From contig NZ_KB894766.1 of assembly GCF_000374625.1 (NCBI RefSeq), positions 124,001 to 188,000 on the forward strand: DNA of 64,000 bases, given 5' to 3'. This stretch comes from Allobrachymonas chironomi DSM 19884. Its GTDB lineage: Bacteria; Pseudomonadota; Gammaproteobacteria; Burkholderiales; Burkholderiaceae_C. Positions 8,077 through 22,448 of the stretch are shown here, one piece after another; positions within the stretch are counted from its first letter, which is position 1; each line of letters begins with the position of its first letter. Under the pieces are notes generated by a model. It was not told the origin of the DNA and searched no databases. It saw only the letters and a list, made by a program, of their open reading frames with translations. The translations under genes and the position numbers were made by a program.

Positions 8077-9213
8077 ATGTCCCATGCCACGCCGGAAACT
8101 GATCTGCAGCTGACTCCCCTCAACGCCCTGCACCTGGAACTGGGTGCCCGCATGGTGCCGTTTGCCGGCTACTCCATGCCGGTGCAATACGAAGGCCTGC
8201 TGGCCGAACACAAGCAGACGCGCGAATCCGCCAGCCTGTTCGATGTCTCCCACATGGGCCAGATCCGCATTTCCGGCCCCGATGCCGGCCTGGCGCTTGA
8301 AAGCCTGATGCCGATGGACGTGATCGGCCTGGGCGTCGATCGCCAGCGCTACGGCCTGCTGCTGAATGACCAGGGCGGCATCATCGACGACCTGATGTTC
8401 GTCAACCGTGGCACGCACTACTTCCTGATCGTCAACGGTGCCTGCAAGGCCGGCGACCTGCAGCACATGCAGGAACGCATCGGCACGCGCTGCACCATCA
8501 CCCCGATGCCGGAGCAGGGCCTGCTGGCACTGCAGGGTCCGCAGGCCGTGGTGGCGCTGGAGCGCCTGGTACCGGGCGTGCAGGAGCTGGTGTTCATGAC
8601 CGGTGCCGCCTTCCAGTGGGAGGGCGTCGAGCTCTACATCACGCGCAGCGGCTATACCGGCGAAGATGGTTTCGAGATTTCCGTGCCGGGCGACCGCACC
8701 GAGGCGCTGGCCCGCGCCCTGCTGGCCCAGCCCGAAGTCAAGCCGGCCGGCCTGGGCGCGCGCAACTCGCTGCGCCTGGAAGCCGGCCTGGGCCTGTACG
8801 GCAATGACCTGGACACCAGCACAACCCCGACCGAAGCCGTGCTCGGCTGGTCGATCCAGAAGGTGCGCCGCACTGGCGGCGAACGCGCCGGCGGCTTCCC
8901 CGGTGCCGATGTGGTGCTGGGCCAGATCGACGGCACGCTGCCGGTCACGCGCAAGCGCATCGGCCTGATCAGCAACGGTCGCACCCCGGTGCGCGAGCCG
9001 GCCACGCTGGTCAACAGCGCCGGCGAACAGATCGGTGTCATCACCAGCGGCCTGCCCAGCCCGACGCTGGGCCAGCCGATCGCCATGGGCTATATCCAGC
9101 CCGACTACCTCAGCAACGGCCAGGAGATCTTCGCGCAGGTGCGCAAGCAGGCCGTGCCGGTGCAGCTGGCCGACATGCCGTTTGTCGCACACAACTACAA
9201 GCGCGCCAAGTAA
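8077..9213 (+). CDS. gcvT: Glycine cleavage system T protein (aminomethyltransferase)
   Basis: Transfers the methylene group from lipoyl-bound aminomethyl on GcvH to tetrahydrofolate and releases ammonia. The protein has 378 residues, close to the family norm. The N-terminal folate-binding domain shows LHLELGARMVPFAGYSMPVQY and FDVSHMGQI. The segments SGYTGEDGFEI and GLGARNSLRLEAGL are also conserved. First gene of gcvT-gcvH-gcvP, directly downstream of the tandem glycine riboswitch, so glycine-induced. The ATG at 8077 fits the family start. Confidence 0.97.
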   Translation: MSHATPETDLQLTPLNALHLELGARMVPFAGYSMPVQYEGLLAEHKQTRESASLFDVSHMGQIRISGPDAGLALESLMPMDVIGLGVDRQRYGLLLNDQGGIIDDLMFVNRGTHYFLIVNGACKAGDLQHMQERIGTRCTITPMPEQGLLALQGPQAVVALERLVPGVQELVFMTGAAFQWEGVELYITRSGYTGEDGFEISVPGDRTEALARALLAQPEVKPAGLGARNSLRLEAGLGLYGNDLDTSTTPTEAVLGWSIQKVRRTGGERAGGFPGADVVLGQIDGTLPVTRKRIGLISNGRTPVREPATLVNSAGEQIGVITSGLPSPTLGQPIAMGYIQPDYLSNGQEIFAQVRKQAVPVQLADMPFVAHNYKRAK

Positions 9214-9261
9214 ACTTTTCCTGTCCCACCCCAATTCACATTCCTGTTACTGGAGAAACCC

Positions 9262-9633
9262 ATGAGCCTGAAGTACACCGAAGACCACGAATGGATCAAG
9301 ATCGAAGGCGATATCGCCACCGTCGGCATCACCCTGCACGCGCAGGATGCCCTGGGTGACGTGGTGTTCGTCGAGCTGCCCGAAGTCGGCAGCAGCCACG
9401 AGCAGAAGGACGCCATCGGCGTGGTCGAGTCGGTCAAGGCCGCCGCCGACGTCTACATGCCGGTCAGCGGCGAAATCACCGAAGTGAACGAAGCCCTGCA
9501 GGACGATCCCTCCGTCATCAACAGCGATCCGCTGAATGCCGGCTGGTTCTTCAAGATCAAGCTGTCCGATGCGTCCCAGCTGGATGCGCTGCTGGACCAG
9601 ACCGCCTACGACGAACTGCTGAAGAACGCCTGA
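9262..9633 (+). CDS. gcvH: Glycine cleavage system H protein (lipoyl carrier)
   Basis: Carries the aminomethyl intermediate between GcvP, GcvT and the lipoamide dehydrogenase on a lipoyl arm. The 123-residue protein has the family pattern: [12 protein letters not shown] start, [19 protein letters not shown], and the lipoylation site [12 protein letters not shown] with Lys59 as attachment point. A TGGAGAAACCC ribosome site precedes the ATG. It is 48 bases after gcvT. The fourth partner, Lpd, is not in the window. Confidence 0.97.
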   Translation: MSLKYTEDHEWIKIEGDIATVGITLHAQDALGDVVFVELPEVGSSHEQKDAIGVVESVKAAADVYMPVSGEITEVNEALQDDPSVINSDPLNAGWFFKIKLSDASQLDALLDQTAYDELLKNA

Positions 9634-9659
9634 TCCCGGGCCTTCCGTCCCGCCATACC

Positions 9660-9687
9660 GCGGCCTGCTCCCCTGGGGACAGGCCGC
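9660..9687 (+). other. Intercistronic hairpin between gcvH and gcvP
   Basis: GCGGCCTG (9660-9667) pairs perfectly with CAGGCCGC (9680-9687), and the inner TCCCC/GGGGA can extend the stem. No T-run follows, so it is more likely an RNA stabiliser or partial attenuator than a full terminator. Confidence 0.55.
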
Positions 9688-9720
9688 TTCATCCATTCCT
9701 GTCGTCCTGCCGGAGCCCCC

Positions 9721-12612
<2,892 letters not shown>

Positions 12613-12631
12613 GTCCGACCTGATTGACGGG

Positions 12632-12663
12632 TTGCCTGCGGTTTTCGGCATAACCGCAGGCAA
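12632..12663 (+). terminator. Hairpin after gcvP
   Basis: TTGCCTGCGGTT (12632-12643) pairs perfectly with AACCGCAGGCAA (12652-12663) over 12 bp, loop of 8. No T-run follows. It ends the gcv operon; a TATAAAAT box at 12669-12676, immediately after, may be the -10 for the mrp operon. Confidence 0.65.
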
Positions 12664-12771
12664 ATACCTATAAAATCAGGCATTACAGCCATTTGGCCCA
12701 TGCTGCATGGGTCGGAAGCGGGTGCATCTGCCCGTGGCACTATCTGCCCATCCCCAACCTCCGACGCCCGC

Positions 12772-15722
<2,951 letters not shown>

Positions 15723-15723
<1 letters not shown>

Positions 15724-16082
15724 TGGAAATCGTCATGGCCATCGCCATCGGCATCCTGACCGGCTCCGGCATCTGGCTGGTGCTGCGTCCGCGCACCTTC
15801 CAGCTCATCATCGGGCTGTCCCTGCTGTCCTATGCCGTCAACCTGTTCATCTTCGTGTCCGGCAGCCTGACCATTGCGCGTGAACCGATCGTGCTGTCCT
15901 GGCTGCTGCCGACGCTGCAGAACTACACCGACCCGATGCCGCAGGCGCTGGTGCTGACCGCCATCGTGATCGGCTTTGCCACCACCGCCCTGTTCCTGGT
16001 GGTGATGCTGGCCGCGCGCGGCCTGGCCGACACCGACCATGTGGACGGCAAGGAGTACAAGCCGAAGGAGTACCAGCCGTGA
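15723..16082 (+). CDS. mrpC: Mrp antiporter subunit C
   Basis: Small membrane subunit of 119 residues, homologous to NuoK. Three hydrophobic segments are visible (about 5-22, 28-50 and 76-100). The segment PQALVLTAIVIGFATTALFL is the family signature. The start codon overlaps the mrpA stop by one base and the stop overlaps the GTG start of mrpD, so expression is coupled. Confidence 0.95.
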
Positions 16083-17908
16083 GGGAGTGGATTTCCGGCC
16101 TGATGCCGCACCTGCTGGTGGCACCGGTGCTGCTGCCGATGCTGACCGCCGCCCTCATGCTGATGCTGGGCGAGCGCACCAGCTGGGCCAAGCGCATCAC
16201 GGCGCTCCTGTCCTGTTCCCTGGGCGTGGTCATCGCGCTGCTGCTGCTGATCTGGGTGCGCGGCGGCGATGGCGCACTCGGCGTGGGCGTCTATCTGCCG
16301 GGCAACTGGCAGGTGCCCTTCGGCATCTCGCTGGTCGCCGACCGGCTTTCCGCCATGATGCTGCTGATCACCTCCGTGATCGGCCTGTGCGCGATGCTGT
16401 TTGCCATGGCCGGCTGGGATCGGGCCGGGGTGCACTTCTATTCGCTGTTCCAGCTGCAGCTGATGGGCCTGAACGGGGCCTTCCTGACCGCCGACCTGTT
16501 CAACCTGTTCGTGTTCTTCGAGATCATGCTGACGGCCTCCTACGGGCTGCTGCTGCATGGCACGGGCTGGCCACGGGTACGCTCCGGCATGCACTATATC
16601 GCCTTCAACCTGATGGCCTCGCTGCTGTTCCTGCTCGGTGCCGCCATGCTGTATGGCGTCACCGGCACGCTCAACATGGCCGACATGGCCACCAAGATCC
16701 CGCTGATTCCGGACAGTGACCGCGGCCTGCTGCATGCCGGAGCCGCCCTGCTGGCGATGGCCTTCCTGTCCAAGGCTGCCATCTGGCCGCTGAACTTCTG
16801 GCTGGCACCGGCCTACTCGGCCGCCAGTCCGGCCGTGGCGGCGCTTTTTGCCGTGATGACCAAGGTCGGCCTGTACGCGCTGCTGCGCCTGTGGACGCTG
16901 CTGTTCCCGCCCAGCGCCACCGGCTCCGAGCTGTTCGGCAGCCAGTGGCTGACCTGGGGCGGCCTGCTCACCGTCGGCTTCGCCTCCATCGGCATGCTGG
17001 CCTCGCAACGCCTCGGCAAGCTGGCCGGCTTCTCGGTGCTGGCCTCCTCCGGCACGCTGCTGGCAGCCTTCGGTTTTGGCCAGGCAACCGTCACCGGCGG
17101 CGCACTGTACTACCTGATCAGCTCCACACTCGCCATCAGCGCCCTGTTCCTGGTCATCGACCTGATCGAACGCGCCCGCCAGGAAGAGGAAAAAGTCCCG
17201 ACCTACGACCCGGACGAGGAAAGCCTGCCATTCCCGATCGGGCTGCTGGAACCACCGCCCGAAACCAACCTGGACGAAAAGGAAGAAGCGCTGATCGGTC
17301 GGGCCATTCCGGGAGCGATTGCGGTACTGGGCGTCTCCTTCATCATGTGCGCGCTGCTGATTGCCGGCCTGCCGCCCATGTCCGGCTTTGTCGGCAAGGT
17401 GGTGATGCTGACCGGCCTGCTCAACCCGCACGGCCTGGGTGTCTACGGCACCGAAATCCCGACCACGGCCTGGGTACTGCTGGTCATGCTCATCGTTTCC
17501 GGCCTGCTCGCCACCATCGCCTACTCGCGCGCCGGCATCCGCTTCTTCTGGGCTCCGCAGGATCGGCCGGCCCCCTGGCTGCGCGTGATCGAGATCGTGC
17601 CGATCACGGTGCTGCTCGGCCTGTGCGTACTGCTGATCGTGCATGTCGGCTCGGTGCTGCGCTATACCGAACGCACCGCGCACATGCTGCATGTGCCCAC
17701 CGCCTACATCGATGCCGCCAAGGCCACGCGCGTCAAGCCCGGCCCGACCTCGCAGCCGCAGCCGGCCGCCGTGCCGCATCCGGTACCGGTGCCGCAGCAG
17801 CCGGCCGTATCCGCCCCGGTGCTCACACCGCGCATCGCGCCGGTACCGATGCCCGCGGCCAGCCCGCCGGCCACGGTGCCGCCGGCCCTGCCAGGAGCTT
17901 CCTCATGA
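16079..17908 (+). CDS. mrpD: Mrp antiporter subunit D with Pro/Ala-rich tail
   Basis: Second proton-channel subunit, related to NuoN/NuoM, 609 residues. Core motifs FLSKAAIWPLNFWLAPAYS and GLPPMSGFVGKV are present. The GTG start at 16079 overlaps the mrpC stop; an ATG eight codons in is an alternative. Two oddities: an acidic, proline-rich insert around residues 368-402 (contains YDPDEESLPFP) and a C-terminal extension of about 60 residues made almost only of Pro, Ala, Val, Gln and Ser after the last membrane helix. Both make it longer than the usual 500-550 residues. The stop overlaps the mrpE ATG. Confidence 0.94.
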   Translation: MREWISGLMPHLLVAPVLLPMLTAALMLMLGERTSWAKRITALLSCSLGVVIALLLLIWVRGGDGALGVGVYLPGNWQVPFGISLVADRLSAMMLLITSVIGLCAMLFAMAGWDRAGVHFYSLFQLQLMGLNGAFLTADLFNLFVFFEIMLTASYGLLLHGTGWPRVRSGMHYIAFNLMASLLFLLGAAMLYGVTGTLNMADMATKIPLIPDSDRGLLHAGAALLAMAFLSKAAIWPLNFWLAPAYSAASPAVAALFAVMTKVGLYALLRLWTLLFPPSATGSELFGSQWLTWGGLLTVGFASIGMLASQRLGKLAGFSVLASSGTLLAAFGFGQATVTGGALYYLISSTLAISALFLVIDLIERARQEEEKVPTYDPDEESLPFPIGLLEPPPETNLDEKEEALIGRAIPGAIAVLGVSFIMCALLIAGLPPMSGFVGKVVMLTGLLNPHGLGVYGTEIPTTAWVLLVMLIVSGLLATIAYSRAGIRFFWAPQDRPAPWLRVIEIVPITVLLGLCVLLIVHVGSVLRYTERTAHMLHVPTAYIDAAKATRVKPGPTSQPQPAAVPHPVPVPQQPAVSAPVLTPRIAPVPMPAASPPATVPPALPGASS

Positions 17909-18396
17909 TGCGCCGCCTGTTTCCCGCCCCGCTGCTGTCGGCCTCGCTGGTCGCCATCTGGCTGCTGATGAACGAATCGCTGTCTGCCGGCAACTGGATC
18001 CTGGCGCTGCTGCTGGGCTGGCTGCTGCCGCTGCTGTTTGCCCCGCTGCGGCCGCAACGTCCACGCATCCGCCGCCCGCTGCTGCTCACGCGCCTGATCC
18101 TGCGCGTGGGCTACGATGTATTGCTTTCGGTCGGGGAAGTCGCCCATGGTGTGTTCCTGTCCAGTCGGCGCGAGCCCAACAGCCAGTTCGTGGTCATTCC
18201 GCTGGAGCTGCGCGATCCCAGCGCGCTGGCCTCGCTGGCCGTGATCACCACCGTGGTACCGGGCACCGTCTGGTGCGAACTGGCGCGCGACAGCAGCGCC
18301 GTCATGCTGCACGTCTGGGACCTGCAGGATGAAGCCGAATTCATCCAGATGTACAAGTCCCGCTACGAAGCTGCCCTGCTGGAGATTTTCCAATGA
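17905..18396 (+). CDS. mrpE: Mrp antiporter subunit E
   Basis: Membrane subunit of 163 residues. Two or three N-terminal hydrophobic segments are followed by a cytoplasmic part with the conserved TTVVPGTVWCEL and LHVWDLQDE. Needed for antiporter assembly in studied Mrp systems. Start and stop each overlap the neighbours by four bases (ATGA). Confidence 0.95.
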   Translation: MMRRLFPAPLLSASLVAIWLLMNESLSAGNWILALLLGWLLPLLFAPLRPQRPRIRRPLLLTRLILRVGYDVLLSVGEVAHGVFLSSRREPNSQFVVIPLELRDPSALASLAVITTVVPGTVWCELARDSSAVMLHVWDLQDEAEFIQMYKSRYEAALLEIFQ

Positions 18397-18692
18397 TCGA
18401 CCTGATGCAATCCATGAATCCGGTCCTGCATGTGGCCCTGCTGTTCACGCTGTTCTGCTATGCCCTGGCAGTCTGCATGGCGCTGTGGCGGCTGCTGCAC
18501 GGGCCTTCCGCCCAGGACCGCATCCTGGCGCTGGACTACATCTACATGGTAGCCATGCTGGCGATTCTGGCGCTGGGCATCCGCAACATGAGTACCATGT
18601 ACTTCGAGGCGGCCCTGCTGATCGCGCTGACCGGCTTTGTCAGTTCGGCAGCACTGGCCAAGTTCCTGCTGCGCGGGGAGGTGATCGAATGA
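18393..18692 (+). CDS. mrpF: Mrp antiporter subunit F
   Basis: Small membrane subunit of 99 residues with three hydrophobic segments. The conserved HGPSAQDRILALDYIY motif of MrpF/PhaF is present. Overlaps mrpE and mrpG by four bases on each side. Confidence 0.95.
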   Translation: MIDLMQSMNPVLHVALLFTLFCYALAVCMALWRLLHGPSAQDRILALDYIYMVAMLAILALGIRNMSTMYFEAALLIALTGFVSSAALAKFLLRGEVIE

Positions 18693-19054
18693 ATACGGTA
18701 CTGCCCTGGTGGATCGAGACCGTGGTCTCGCTGCTGCTGGTGGCCAGCGGCATTTTCACGCTGCTGGCCAGTTGGGGACTGCTGCAGCTGAAGAGCTTTT
18801 TCAAGCGCCTGCACCCGACCGCCCTGGTCACCACGGCGGCCTCCTGGTGCGTCACGCTGGCCTCGGTGATCTATTTCAGCACGGTCAATGCGCGGCTGTC
18901 GCTCAGCACCTGGCTGATCATCATCATCCTGTCGATTTCGGTGCCGATCACCACCGTGCTGCTGGCACGCGCCGCCGTGTTCCGGCACCGCCAGGCCGGT
19001 GACCCGCGACTGCCGAAACCGCTGCTGCGGGCACGCCAACAGCAGCAGAAGTAA
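18689..19054 (+). CDS. mrpG: Mrp antiporter subunit G
   Basis: Last subunit of the antiporter, 121 residues, three predicted helices. The region LLQLKSFFKRLHPTALVTT is the MrpG signature (the family has a basic segment followed by H-x-T/P). The C-terminus is basic and glutamine-rich. The stop codon TAA at 19052-19054 directly abuts the stop of the convergent gshA gene (19055), leaving no intergenic base and no room for a terminator. Confidence 0.94.
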   Translation: MNTVLPWWIETVVSLLLVASGIFTLLASWGLLQLKSFFKRLHPTALVTTAASWCVTLASVIYFSTVNARLSLSTWLIIIILSISVPITTVLLARAAVFRHRQAGDPRLPKPLLRARQQQQK

Positions 19055-20599
19055 TCAGGCGCTACGCGGGACGGGCGAGCCCAGGCGTTCCGGCGACACG
19101 TAGAACCGGCGGTACTCCTCGAACGGCATGGTGTCGGCCGCCTCGATGGCCTGTTGCTGCTTGACCGAGTCAGCGGCCAGGCCGGCAAAGACCGCGCGCT
19201 CTTCGGCACTCGGCGGCTGCGCCAGCATGCGCGCACGCACTTGCGCCGAACGTTCGCGCACAAAGGCCACAAAGGTCTGATCGGCCGTCGCCAGGGTCTG
19301 CGCCAGCACGCGCGCCGAGGGCAGGCGTGCCGGATCATCCAGACTGGCCTGGGCTGCGGCAAGGGCCTGGGCATGGCCGGTTCCGCCGAGCTGGGCATCC
19401 AGCTGCTGCGCCAGCGGCTGCATCTCGTCCAGCAGCTGCTGCGCCCATTCGGTCAGCACCACTTCGGCACCGTTGCGCTCCAGGCGCAGGCCGGGCTCGC
19501 GGCCACGCGCCGCCACCAGCTGCTGGTTGCGGCCCAGCGCCTCGATTTCTTCCAGGCTGTCGGGCGGGCTGTCGCTTAGCAGCGCATGCAGCAGGAACAC
19601 ATCCAGGAAGCGCATGGTATCGAGATCGATACCCACATCCAGGAACGGATTCAGGTCCATCAGGCGCACTTCCACATATTCCACGCCGCGTTCGCGCAGC
19701 GCATGCAAGGGGCGCTCGCCCTGGCGGATCACGCGCTTGGGACGAATGGTGCCGTAGAACTCGTTCTCGATCTGCAGCAGGGCGGTATCGAGCTGGTTGT
19801 AGTCGCCACCGGGGTTGGTGATGCCGATTGCCTCATAGGGAGCGTAGGGCTGTGTCAGGGCATTGTTGAGCGAAGCGGCATAGCCTTCCAGACTGTTGTA
19901 GCTCACGTGCAGCGAGGACTGGGCATCGCTCTGGTAGCCCAGCCGGCCCATGCGCAGCGAGGTGGCATGCGGCAGGTACATGGTCTTTTCGCCCAGCGGC
20001 TGCAGCATGTGGTCGCGGCCTTCGACAAAGGTCTTGCACACGGCCGGCGATGCGCCAAACAGGTAGAGCAACAGGAAGGCATGGCGGCGAAAGTTGCGGA
20101 TCAGGCCAAAATAGCCATCGCTGTCCACGCCGGGCATCGACCAGTTGTAGTGGATGCCGGAAATCGTCTGCATGCGACGACCGTAGCGATGGCCCAGCCC
20201 CATGCGGTAGACGCTCTTGGCCCGGCCCACGTTGGAGTTGCCGTAGCGCCCCAGCGGAATCGTCTCGTCCGTTGGCAGGCCGCAGGGCATGCTGGCCACC
20301 CACAGCATCTCGTCACCGTTTTCCGCCAGCACCTGGTAGACCTCGCGGTGCACCCGCTCCAGCTCGCCCAGGGCCTGTTCGGCACTGGCATGCACCTGGG
20401 TCACCAGCTCCAGCTGCGATTCGCTGAAGTCCGTGGTGATGTGCGGGTGCGTGAGCGGCGAGCCCAGCTGCGCCGGATGCGGCGTCAGGGCCAGTTTGCC
20501 ATCAGGCAGGGCGCGCAGGCTTTCCTTTTCGAGGCCGCGGCGCATGCCTTTCAGCTGCTCAGGGGTCAGTTGCCCCATCTTCTTTTGCAGGTCGGTCAT
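19055..20599 (-). CDS. gshA: Glutamate-cysteine ligase, proteobacterial GshA type
   Basis: First enzyme of glutathione synthesis: ATP-dependent joining of glutamate and cysteine. The 514 residues are near the length of E. coli GshA (518) and the whole chain follows that family: GLEKESLRALPDG, THPHITTDFSESQLELVT, PLGRYGNSNVG, GIHYNWSMP and VEVRLMDLNPF. Reads on the minus strand, divergent from moaA and convergent with the mrp operon. gshB is not in the window. Confidence 0.96.
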   Translation of the reverse strand: MTDLQKKMGQLTPEQLKGMRRGLEKESLRALPDGKLALTPHPAQLGSPLTHPHITTDFSESQLELVTQVHASAEQALGELERVHREVYQVLAENGDEMLWVASMPCGLPTDETIPLGRYGNSNVGRAKSVYRMGLGHRYGRRMQTISGIHYNWSMPGVDSDGYFGLIRNFRRHAFLLLYLFGASPAVCKTFVEGRDHMLQPLGEKTMYLPHATSLRMGRLGYQSDAQSSLHVSYNSLEGYAASLNNALTQPYAPYEAIGITNPGGDYNQLDTALLQIENEFYGTIRPKRVIRQGERPLHALRERGVEYVEVRLMDLNPFLDVGIDLDTMRFLDVFLLHALLSDSPPDSLEEIEALGRNQQLVAARGREPGLRLERNGAEVVLTEWAQQLLDEMQPLAQQLDAQLGGTGHAQALAAAQASLDDPARLPSARVLAQTLATADQTFVAFVRERSAQVRARMLAQPPSAEERAVFAGLAADSVKQQQAIEAADTMPFEEYRRFYVSPERLGSPVPRSA

Positions 20600-20651
20600 G
20601 GTGATTGGATGGTGGCACAGGCCACACTTTTTCGAATGTGCGCAACAGTAA

Positions 20652-20735
20652 CACAGGCCGGCCCGGTCTGCTGGCCTCCCCGGCAGAACTCCACCGAAAG
20701 GACTAGCCCATCCCCGCCATCACGCGGGCTGTGGT
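20652..20735 (+). promoter_or_regulatory. Likely Moco RNA motif (molybdenum-cofactor leader) upstream of moaA
   Basis: The 164-base gap before moaA carries a dense structured segment: TCTGC (20668-20672) can pair with GCAGA (20684-20688) around CTGGCCTCCCCG, then comes the unpaired run CCACCGAAAGGACTAGCCC, and AGCCC (20705-20709) can pair with GGGCT (20726-20730), with CCGC/GCGG inside. Position directly before moaA and the CCTCCC and CCGAAAGGA elements fit my memory of the Moco RNA family, a proposed molybdenum-cofactor riboswitch. I could not align it to the family model. Confidence 0.55.
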
Positions 20736-20763
20736 GCGCGGTCTTTTGCCCTATAAACCGTAT

Positions 20764-21768
20764 ATGGAGCAAGCCGCCGTCACCCCCTCTGCCGTGCTGC
20801 GTGACCGCTTCGGTCGCCAGGTTGATTATGTGCGTGTCTCGGTCACCGACCGCTGCGACCTGCGCTGCAGCTACTGCATGCCAAGGCGCTTTCGCGGTTT
20901 CGAACAGCCCGAGCACTGGCTGACCTTCGACGAAATCGAGCGTGTGCTGGCGGCCTTTGCCCGCCTGGGAACGCGCCGCATCCGCCTGACTGGTGGCGAG
21001 CCGCTGCTGCGCAAGAACCTGACCGGGCTGGCGCAACGCCTGGCCGCCCTGCCCGGCATCGAGGATCTGTCCCTGACCACCAACGGCACCCAGCTGACCA
21101 GGCTGGCGCCGGCCCTGCGCGCCGCCGGCGTGCAGCGGCTCAACGTCAGTCTGGATTCGCTGCGCCACGACTGCGTGCAACAGATCACCGGCAGCGACTG
21201 CCTGCAGCATGTGCTGGACGGCCTGCAGGCCGCCAAAGCCGCCGGCTTCGAGCGCATCAAGATCAACATGGTGCCGCTGGTCGGCGTGAACGATGGCGAC
21301 ATGGAGGCCATGGTGGCCTACTGCATCGAGAACGGCTTTGTGCTGCGCCTGATCGAGGCCATGCCCATGGGGAGCACCGGCCAGGCCAGCCAGGGCATGC
21401 CGCTGCAGCCATTGTTGCAGCGCCTGCAGCAGCAATTCGGCCTGCTGCCCTGTACCGTGCCGCTGGGTGGGGGGCCGGCACGCTACTGGACGGCTCCCGA
21501 TACCGGTTTCACGCTCGGCCTGATCACGCCGATGTCGCAGCATTTCTGTGCCACCTGCAATCGCGTGCGATTGTCGGTCGATGGCATACTCTATCTGTGC
21601 CTGGGACAGGAGCAACGTGTCGAACTGCGCCCGCTGCTGCGTGCCGGCTGCTCCGATGCCGAACTGGAAGCCACCCTCCGGCAGGCCATCGAACTCAAGC
21701 CCGAACAGCACGACTTCCTGCGCCAACCCGAGAAGATCGTGCGTTTCATGTCCATGACAGGAGGCTGA
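20764..21768 (+). CDS. moaA: GTP 3',8-cyclase MoaA
   Basis: Radical-SAM enzyme that starts molybdenum-cofactor synthesis by cyclising GTP to 3',8-cyclo-7,8-dihydro-GTP. 334 residues. The N-terminal 4Fe-4S cysteines are Cys31, Cys35 and Cys38 (CDLRCSYC); the second cluster lies in the C-terminal part (CATCNRVRLSVDGILYLC), and the chain ends in the conserved Gly-Gly. The start at 20764 is used because homologues begin about 20 residues before DYVRVSVTDRC; no strong ribosome site is seen, which fits control by the leader RNA. Only two bases separate it from the carbonic anhydrase gene, with narXL following. Confidence 0.96.
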   Translation: MEQAAVTPSAVLRDRFGRQVDYVRVSVTDRCDLRCSYCMPRRFRGFEQPEHWLTFDEIERVLAAFARLGTRRIRLTGGEPLLRKNLTGLAQRLAALPGIEDLSLTTNGTQLTRLAPALRAAGVQRLNVSLDSLRHDCVQQITGSDCLQHVLDGLQAAKAAGFERIKINMVPLVGVNDGDMEAMVAYCIENGFVLRLIEAMPMGSTGQASQGMPLQPLLQRLQQQFGLLPCTVPLGGGPARYWTAPDTGFTLGLITPMSQHFCATCNRVRLSVDGILYLCLGQEQRVELRPLLRAGCSDAELEATLRQAIELKPEQHDFLRQPEKIVRFMSMTGG

Positions 21769-21770
21769 CC

Positions 21771-22430
21771 ATGCCCCAATCCGTAGACCACCTGGTAGAA
21801 GGCTTCAAGCGTTTTCAGCACAACTACTTCGGCTCCAGTTCGGTATTCGACACGCTGAGCGAAGGCCAGCGCCCCAGCACCCTGATCATCGGTTGCTGCG
21901 ATTCACGCGTGCACCCCCCCATGCTGACCGATACCGCACCGGGCGAAGTCTTTACCGTGCGCAATGTGGCCAACCTGGTGCCGCCGTGCGAGCCGGACAA
22001 CCCGCATGCCAGCGTGGCGGCCGCGCTGGAATTTGCCGTACTCGCCCTCGAAGTCGAACACGTGATCGTGATGGGCCATTCCTCCTGCGGCGGCATTCGC
22101 GCCCTGATGAACCGCACGGCGATTGCCGACTCCGCACTGGGCAAGTGGCTGTCCATGGCCGAGCCGGCACGCCAGCACGTTTGTCAGCACTACCCCGATG
22201 CCGATGCCAAGGAACAGCAGCGCCTGGCCGAACAGGCCGCCATCCTGGTATCGCTCAACAACCTGCTCAGCTACCCCTGGCTGGCCGATCGCGTGGCCGA
22301 AGGCAGTCTGGTGCTGCACGGCTGGTATTTCGACCTGCGGGAAGGCGCGCTCTGGGGCTACGATCCCGAGCAGCACGCATTCACCGAGCTGGTCTGCCCG
22401 CTGACCCCCGTGACCATGCAGGCGGCCTGA
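21771..22430 (+). CDS. Beta-class carbonic anhydrase
   Basis: Zinc enzyme interconverting CO2 and bicarbonate, 219 residues. The zinc ligands are in CCDSRVHP (Cys42, Asp44, Arg46 dyad) and GHSSCGG (His103, Cys106), the full set for an active beta enzyme. A good GGAGG ribosome site overlaps the end of moaA. It sits between moaA (2-base gap) and narX (18-base gap), so it is probably co-transcribed with Moco synthesis and nitrate sensing. That linkage is unusual; a physiological reason is not visible in the sequence. Confidence 0.94.
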   Translation: MPQSVDHLVEGFKRFQHNYFGSSSVFDTLSEGQRPSTLIIGCCDSRVHPPMLTDTAPGEVFTVRNVANLVPPCEPDNPHASVAAALEFAVLALEVEHVIVMGHSSCGGIRALMNRTAIADSALGKWLSMAEPARQHVCQHYPDADAKEQQRLAEQAAILVSLNNLLSYPWLADRVAEGSLVLHGWYFDLREGALWGYDPEQHAFTELVCPLTPVTMQAA

Positions 22431-22448
22431 GCGCCCTCGTCATCCCGC

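Noticed and set aside
7970-8153. Upstream extension of the methyltransferase open frame through the glycine riboswitch
   Set aside because: The extension runs antisense to the riboswitch and the gcvT start and lacks family sequence, so the ATG at 7676 is used.
17740-17905. Frameshift at the end of mrpD as the source of the Pro/Ala tail
   Set aside because: The stop overlaps the mrpE start by four bases exactly like the other junctions, so the frame is evidently the natural one.
20755-20766. A ModE half-site just before moaA (CGTATAT)
   Set aside because: Only one half-site resembles the consensus, with no partner at the right spacing.
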